In this document: in pieces, positions 7,005-11,181 of the stretch | How the letters are laid out: every line of letters starts with the position of its first letter | Numbering within the stretch: the first letter of the stretch is position 1 | Assembly (NCBI GenBank): GCA_027008885.1 | Contig: JALVDQ010000216.1 | Location: 1-11,181, forward strand | From: Thiotrichaceae bacterium | GTDB lineage: Bacteria; Pseudomonadota; Gammaproteobacteria; Thiotrichales; Thiotrichaceae | Direction of reading: 5' to 3' | Length of the DNA: 11,181 nt | Translations under genes and position numbers: made by a program | Notes under the pieces: generated by a model | What the model saw: only the letters and a program-made list of their open reading frames with translations | What the model was told of the DNA's origin: nothing | Database searches by the model: none

Positions 7005-7261
7005 AAGGGATATATTTGAGTAGTAGTGTTGATTTAGGCGGGGTCGATGTCGCTTTGCAAAACCAACCATCGAAGCCCAAATCTGGTCGCTTGCGTAATT
7101 TGAACTAACGGATTTATATTAAAAATGGCAGGTTTTTATTACGCAGACTCCTAATTGTTCAGAAATTGCGACTTCCCTGAAATTGCCTGTTTTTTTTCTA
7201 TCCTGCTTGAGTATAAGGAGGGTAGAATACGGCTTTTATTTTACATACAGGCAAGCAGTAA
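7005..7261 (+). promoter_or_regulatory. Leader/promoter region of ugd, no gene seen
   Basis: No coding region of convincing length is present. A 10-nt direct repeat (CAGAAATTGC at 7160-7169 and CTGAAATTGC at 7177-7186, one mismatch, 17-bp period) could be a pair of regulator half-sites. Possible -10 hexamers TATAAG (7212-7217) and TAGAAT (7223-7228) lie near the start, but neither has a good -35 at the right distance. An AAGGAGG at 7215-7221 is about 40 nt from the ugd ATG, too far to serve as its ribosome site. The promoter of the ugd set is probably here, but the exact site is not determined. Confidence 0.4.
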
Positions 7262-8431
7262 ATGAAAATCGCAATTGCAGGAACTGGCTATGTTGGCTTA
7301 TCCAATGGTGTTCTTCTCGCGCAACATAATGAAGTGGTGGCTTTAGATATCAACCCTGAAAAAATCGAACAGTTAAATAAAAAAATATCTCCAATTGCAG
7401 ATAATGAAATCGAGGATTTTTTAGAAAACAGGTCACTTGATTTTCGAGCGACACTTGACAGGAATGAAGCCTATGCGGATGCAGATTTTGTTATTATTGC
7501 GACTCCAACAGACTACGATGCAAACACAAATACCTTTAATACAACTTCTGTAGAGTCAGTCATAAGGGATGTTCTGCAGACTAACCCTGACACCGTCATG
7601 ATAATCAAGTCGACAGTGCCGGTGGGTTACACTAAACAGATTAAACAAGAATTTGCGACTGACAATATTATTTTTTCTCCAGAATTTTTAAGAGAGGGTA
7701 AGGCTCTTTATGACAATTTGTATCCTTCACGCATTATTGTTGGAGAACAATCCAGTCGAGCCGAATTATTTGCGAAGTTGCTGACTCAGGGTGCGTATAA
7801 AAAAGATATTCCGGTTCTTTTTACTGATTCTACTGAAGCAGAAGCCATAAAGCTTTTTTCAAATACCTATCTGGCAATGCGGGTTGCCTATTTTAATGAG
7901 CTTGATACCTATGCACAGATACATCAATTAGATAGCAGGCAGATCATTAAGGGAGTAGGGCTGGATCCGCGCATTGGAGATCATTATAACAATCCTTCTT
8001 TTGGCTATGGCGGCTATTGTCTTCCTAAAGATACCAAGCAGCTATTGGCTAATTACAAAGATGTCCCGAGCAACCTGATCAAAGCCATTGTAGAGTCAAA
8101 TCGCACCCGAAAGGATTTTATTGCGGATCTGGTTATTAAGCAAAATCCGCAAATCGTAGGAATTTACCGGCTTATTATGAAATCAGGCTCAGATAATTTC
8201 AGGGCATCATCCATCCAGGGAATTATGAAACGCATTAAAGCAAAGGGGATTGAAGTGGTGGTTTATGAACCTGAGCTACGCGAAGCTGATTTCTTTCGCT
8301 CTCGTGTTATAGGCGACCTTGATGAATTTAAAAGATTATCTGATGTGGTGGTGGCAAACCGCTTGTCAGATGATATTGAGGATATTAAAAACAAGGTCAT
8401 TACACGCGATTTGTTTGGTAATGATGCCTGA
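7262..8431 (+). CDS. ugd: UDP-glucose 6-dehydrogenase
   Basis: Oxidises UDP-glucose to UDP-glucuronate with two NAD+, in the cytosol; the product feeds acidic capsule, exopolysaccharide or lipid A modification. The 389 residues match the E. coli-type enzyme. Visible are the Rossmann motif GTGYVGL (7-13), the acidic D29 for NAD ribose, KSTVPVG (116-122), EFLREG (141-146), the helix around K197 and N201 ([14 protein letters not shown]), and the catalytic cysteine C253 in [11 protein letters not shown]. The C-terminal UDP-binding domain (from about 300) includes [17 protein letters not shown]. The start at 7262 places the dinucleotide motif at the very N-terminus, as is normal. It is the first gene of a rightward set with a DHH phosphoesterase (61 bp gap) and a PAPS-synthesis enzyme, which suggests a surface-polysaccharide cluster. 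Confidence 0.96.
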   Translation: MKIAIAGTGYVGLSNGVLLAQHNEVVALDINPEKIEQLNKKISPIADNEIEDFLENRSLDFRATLDRNEAYADADFVIIATPTDYDANTNTFNTTSVESVIRDVLQTNPDTVMIIKSTVPVGYTKQIKQEFATDNIIFSPEFLREGKALYDNLYPSRIIVGEQSSRAELFAKLLTQGAYKKDIPVLFTDSTEAEAIKLFSNTYLAMRVAYFNELDTYAQIHQLDSRQIIKGVGLDPRIGDHYNNPSFGYGGYCLPKDTKQLLANYKDVPSNLIKAIVESNRTRKDFIADLVIKQNPQIVGIYRLIMKSGSDNFRASSIQGIMKRIKAKGIEVVVYEPELREADFFRSRVIGDLDEFKRLSDVVVANRLSDDIEDIKNKVITRDLFGNDA

Positions 8432-8492
8432 TATTATATAACTATTCAGCCATTACGATATTATTATAAACCTCTTGTTTAAGTAGTCTTTT

Positions 8493-9449
8493 ATGAATAT
8501 TGATGTATTCAATGGTGATGCCGATGGCATTTGCGCCTTAATTCAATATCGCTTTGCTTTTCCTGCAAAATCCACACTGGTCACGGGGGTAAAGCGGGAT
8601 ATACAATTGCTGGACAGGGTTTCAGCCAGGCAGGGAGACAAGATCAATGTGTTTGATATTTCCATGCAAAAAAACAGAAAAGCACTTGAAAAGTTACTTA
8701 ATAATGGTGTGTCTGTATTTTATGTTGATCACCACATCAGTGGGGAAATACCGGAAAACCCCGGGCTGGAAGCGATAATTGATACTTCGCCAACTATTTG
8801 CACAAGCTTGCTGGTAGACAAGTATTTAAATGGTCAATTCAGGCAATGGGCTATTGTTGCAGCATTTGGTGATAATATGACAAATAGTGCTAATGAGGCT
8901 GCAAAAACACTCTCGCTCTCAGATGAGAGCGTGCATAAACTAAAGAAACTCGGCATCAGCATCAATTACAATGGCTATGGAAGCAGCCTCGATGATCTGC
9001 ATTTTAAGCCTGCTGATCTTTACCTGAAAATGTCAGCCTATAAGTCACCACTTGATTTTATATCTGATCCAGACTCATGCTATAAAAAACTGCAAGCGGG
9101 GTATGATGATGATATTGCAAAAACCGAAAGCCTGAAACCTGAATATCTGAAAGGCAATACTGCTGTATACAAACTACCTGATAAGCTCTGGGCAAGAAGG
9201 GTAAGTGGCGTTTTTGGCAATATGCTGGCAAACCGCTTCCCTGATAGAGCACACGCAATATTGAGTCACCACAATGAAGCTGGTTATGTGATTAGTGTCC
9301 GCGCACCATTAAATAATCTGAATTATGCGGGAGAACTCTGCTCGAAGTTTGCTGGTGGCGGTGGTCGCAAAGGAGCCGCAGGAATTAACCAGCTAGCGGA
9401 AAATGAATTGGATAAGTTTATTTCGCAGTTTCAAGAAACATACAACTAA
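8493..9449 (+). CDS. DHH/DHHA1-family phosphoesterase, possible pAp phosphatase or nanoRNase
   Basis: The 318 residues show the layout of DHH phosphoesterases: NGDADG (7-12), D55 in VFDIS (53-57), the name-giving DHH (79-81), GDN (126-128), a variable linker, and a C-terminal DHHA1 domain ending in GGGGRKGAAG (288-297). The aspartates and histidines would bind two Mn2+ ions. Relatives include NrnA (oligoribonuclease and 3'-phosphoadenosine-5'-phosphate phosphatase), RecJ and cyclic-dinucleotide phosphodiesterases. At this size, without extra domains, NrnA-like is nearest, but sequence alone does not fix the substrate. Context points to pAp: the next gene, 10 bp downstream, encodes a PAPS-forming enzyme, and sulfotransferases using PAPS release pAp. 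In the DHHA1 motif the usual GGGH has arginine (R292) for histidine, as noted separately. Confidence 0.85.
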   Translation: MNIDVFNGDADGICALIQYRFAFPAKSTLVTGVKRDIQLLDRVSARQGDKINVFDISMQKNRKALEKLLNNGVSVFYVDHHISGEIPENPGLEAIIDTSPTICTSLLVDKYLNGQFRQWAIVAAFGDNMTNSANEAAKTLSLSDESVHKLKKLGISINYNGYGSSLDDLHFKPADLYLKMSAYKSPLDFISDPDSCYKKLQAGYDDDIAKTESLKPEYLKGNTAVYKLPDKLWARRVSGVFGNMLANRFPDRAHAILSHHNEAGYVISVRAPLNNLNYAGELCSKFAGGGGRKGAAGINQLAENELDKFISQFQETYN

Positions 9450-9459
9450 ATGAAAATAA

Positions 9460-11181
9460 ATGAATAGCTCAAAAAAACAAATTAGTCCTTATGGTGGAAA
9501 TCTGTGCAACCTTGTTTTGGAGCAAAAGGATGCAGAAAGACTAAAAATTGAGGCAGCAAATTACCCTGCTGTTACACTTACACAGCGGCAAATTTGTGAT
9601 TTGGAGCTTCTGATGAATGGTGCTTTCAGCCCCCTGACAGGCTTTATGACACGCCAGGATTATGAATCAGTCATCAATAAAATGAAGCTGGCAAATGGTT
9701 TGCTCTGGCCGATACCTGTTATTTTTGATGTTTCAGTTAAATTTGTAGAAGAAAAGCAAATACAAACAGGCTCTAAAGTGGCATTACAGGATGGTGAAGG
9801 TTTTATGCTGGCGGTGCTCACTGTGGAAAGCATCTGGACACCGGACAAGGAAAAAGAAGCAGAAAAAGTATATGGTACAAACTCCAGGGAGCACCCTGGG
9901 GTGCACTATCTGTTTGATAAAACCCGGGATGTTTATATAGGTGGTGGTATTCAGGGGGTTCAGCTTCCTGATGCCTATGTTTTCGGTTCTTATCGGCGCA
10001 CTCCACTACAACAAAGGACTATATTTTTAAAAAAGGGATGGCGCAAGGTCATAGGCTATCAAACCAGCAAGATTATCCACCGCCTGCAACGAGAGCTGTT
10101 GCTTTCTATTGCAAGAGAACATCAGGCACAGATATTAATTCATCCAAGCATTGGCAGCACCAAGCCTGGAGACACACATTACTACACGAGACTTCACTGT
10201 TATCAAGCGGTTCTAAAATACTTTCCAAAACAGATTGCAATGCTTTCTGTAATGCCGCTTTCGATGCGAATGGCTGGTGCCAGAGAAAGCCTCTGGTATG
10301 CCATTATTCATCAAAACTATGGTTGCACGCACTTTGTCGTTGGTCCCAATCATGCACTCCCTCCCCAAAATGAAGAGCTTGAATATTCCTACGAATCGCA
10401 GAAACTGGTAAATGAATATGCAGATCATCTGGATATCAAAATGATTCCGGTAGAAGAATATCAATACCTCCCCAGTTGCAACTGTTTTCTGCCAGTATCA
10501 AAGATTCAGAAAAAAAATGAAAGCGGTGTGCGTTTTCTTGAAAGCAAAATACGGGAAAACCTGCATGCAAACAAAGCGGTTCCTCAATGGTGTAGCTATC
10601 CTGAAGTGCTTGAGGAGATGAAAAAAGCTTACCCGTCCAGATCAAGGCAGGGTTTTACCCTGTTCTTCACTGGTTTGTCGGGTTCGGGTAAGTCAACCAT
10701 TGCCAAAATAGTTAATGCACAGTTAATTGAACACGGATCACGCCCAGTGACTTTACTTGATGGGGACGTGGTAAGATTAAATCTTTCATCGGAACTGGGA
10801 TTTTCGAAAGCACATAGAGACCTGAATATTCGCCGCATCGGTTTTGTCGCAAATGAAATCACCAAAAACCGGGGAATTGCAATATGCGCACCAATAGCAC
10901 CGTATAGCAAAACCAGAAGAGACGTCAGGGCACTAATCGAGGAACATGGCACGTTTATAGAAATTTACGTCTCTACCCCGCTGGAAGTCTGTGAAGCCAG
11001 AGACAGAAAGGGTCTCTATGCAAAAGCCAGAAAAGGAATTATTCCTGAATTTACCGGCATTAGTGATCCGTATGAGAAACCTGAAAATCCGGAACTTGAT
11101 ATTGATACATCAACAAAATCACCTCTGGAATCAGCCCAGGAAGTCATTTTATATTTATTTCAGAAAGGTTTTCTGGAGTAA
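9460..11181 (+). CDS. cysC: Fused ATP-sulfurylase-like / adenylylsulfate kinase
   Basis: Two domains in the order ATP sulfurylase (about 1-395) then APS kinase (about 398-573), the layout of bifunctional bacterial Sat-CysC proteins of ~570 residues. The kinase, which would turn APS into PAPS, looks complete: P-loop GLSGSGKST (405-413), LLDGDVVR (432-439), GFSKAHRDLNIRRIGFVA (447-464), APIAPYS (477-483), RDRKGLYAKAR (514-524), FTGISDPYE (531-539). The sulfurylase domain keeps its fold markers (LLMNGAFSPLTGFM 50-63, HPSIGSTKPGD 228-238, MRMAGARESLW 269-279, CSYPEV 378-383). Its catalytic motifs are broken: QTSKIIHRLQ (201-210) for QTRNPxHRAH, and GPNHAL (295-300) for GRDHAG. So it may not make APS. 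Starts 10 bp after the DHH gene without a clear ribosome site, suggesting translational coupling. The stop codon is the last triplet of the window. Confidence 0.88.
   Translation: MNSSKKQISPYGGNLCNLVLEQKDAERLKIEAANYPAVTLTQRQICDLELLMNGAFSPLTGFMTRQDYESVINKMKLANGLLWPIPVIFDVSVKFVEEKQIQTGSKVALQDGEGFMLAVLTVESIWTPDKEKEAEKVYGTNSREHPGVHYLFDKTRDVYIGGGIQGVQLPDAYVFGSYRRTPLQQRTIFLKKGWRKVIGYQTSKIIHRLQRELLLSIAREHQAQILIHPSIGSTKPGDTHYYTRLHCYQAVLKYFPKQIAMLSVMPLSMRMAGARESLWYAIIHQNYGCTHFVVGPNHALPPQNEELEYSYESQKLVNEYADHLDIKMIPVEEYQYLPSCNCFLPVSKIQKKNESGVRFLESKIRENLHANKAVPQWCSYPEVLEEMKKAYPSRSRQGFTLFFTGLSGSGKSTIAKIVNAQLIEHGSRPVTLLDGDVVRLNLSSELGFSKAHRDLNIRRIGFVANEITKNRGIAICAPIAPYSKTRRDVRALIEEHGTFIEIYVSTPLEVCEARDRKGLYAKARKGIIPEFTGISDPYEKPENPELDIDTSTKSPLESAQEVILYLFQKGFLE

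Noticed and set aside
7215..7221. AAGGAGG as a ribosome site for a leader peptide
   Set aside because: No ATG, GTG or TTG follows at a suitable distance, and it is too far from the ugd start.
7207..7240. Possible ops/JUMPstart (RfaH) element before ugd, because GGAGGGTAG resembles GGCGGTAG
   Set aside because: The match needs an extra base and lacks the rest of the conserved element, so it is not better than chance.

Overview
The window looks like the chromosome of a gammaproteobacterium of moderate GC content. The evidence is the order of a phosphomannomutase (AlgC-type) 3' end followed by argB, the paired ubiquinone hydroxylases UbiH and a UbiI/VisC-like protein, an MnmC-type oxidoreductase and Der. 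I cannot name the genus. All eight full-length genes are intact. The window opens inside the algC-like gene and ends exactly at the stop codon of the last gene.

Left part (1-2564): the algC-like 3' end (1-93) and argB (151-1038) run rightward and meet a leftward gene for a stand-alone MnmC C-terminal oxidoreductase (1275-2564). The convergent gap holds a pair of REP-like hairpins (1115-1191).

Middle part (2565-7004): der, then ubiI-like and ubiH, all leftward. ubiH-ubiI form a tight operon (22-23 bp gap). The gaps around them carry a repeat family whose signature is an A/T run (A-TATAT-A7), a G7 run and ATGGGT. Five arms are visible. Two form a direct pair around a REP hairpin and a heptanucleotide tandem repeat (4224-4413). 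Two form a near-perfect 28-bp hairpin (6938-7004). One lies between der and mnmC, with degenerate heptamer-like sequence attached (2595-2645).

Right part (7262-11181): a rightward, apparently co-transcribed set of UDP-glucose 6-dehydrogenase (ugd), a DHH-family phosphoesterase and a fused ATP-sulfurylase/APS-kinase. This looks like the start of an accessory module for acidic, possibly sulfated, polysaccharide. Ugd would make UDP-glucuronate, the APS kinase would make PAPS, and the DHH enzyme could hydrolyse the pAp left by sulfotransferases. That last link is inference, because no sulfotransferase is in the window.

The most unusual observation is in the last protein. Its APS-kinase domain looks intact, but its ATP-sulfurylase domain has lost the key residues of the signature motifs: QTRNPxHRAH has become QTSKIIHRLQ, and GRDHAG has become GPNHAL. 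It may be a pseudo-sulfurylase, or it may have a changed substrate or a regulatory role.
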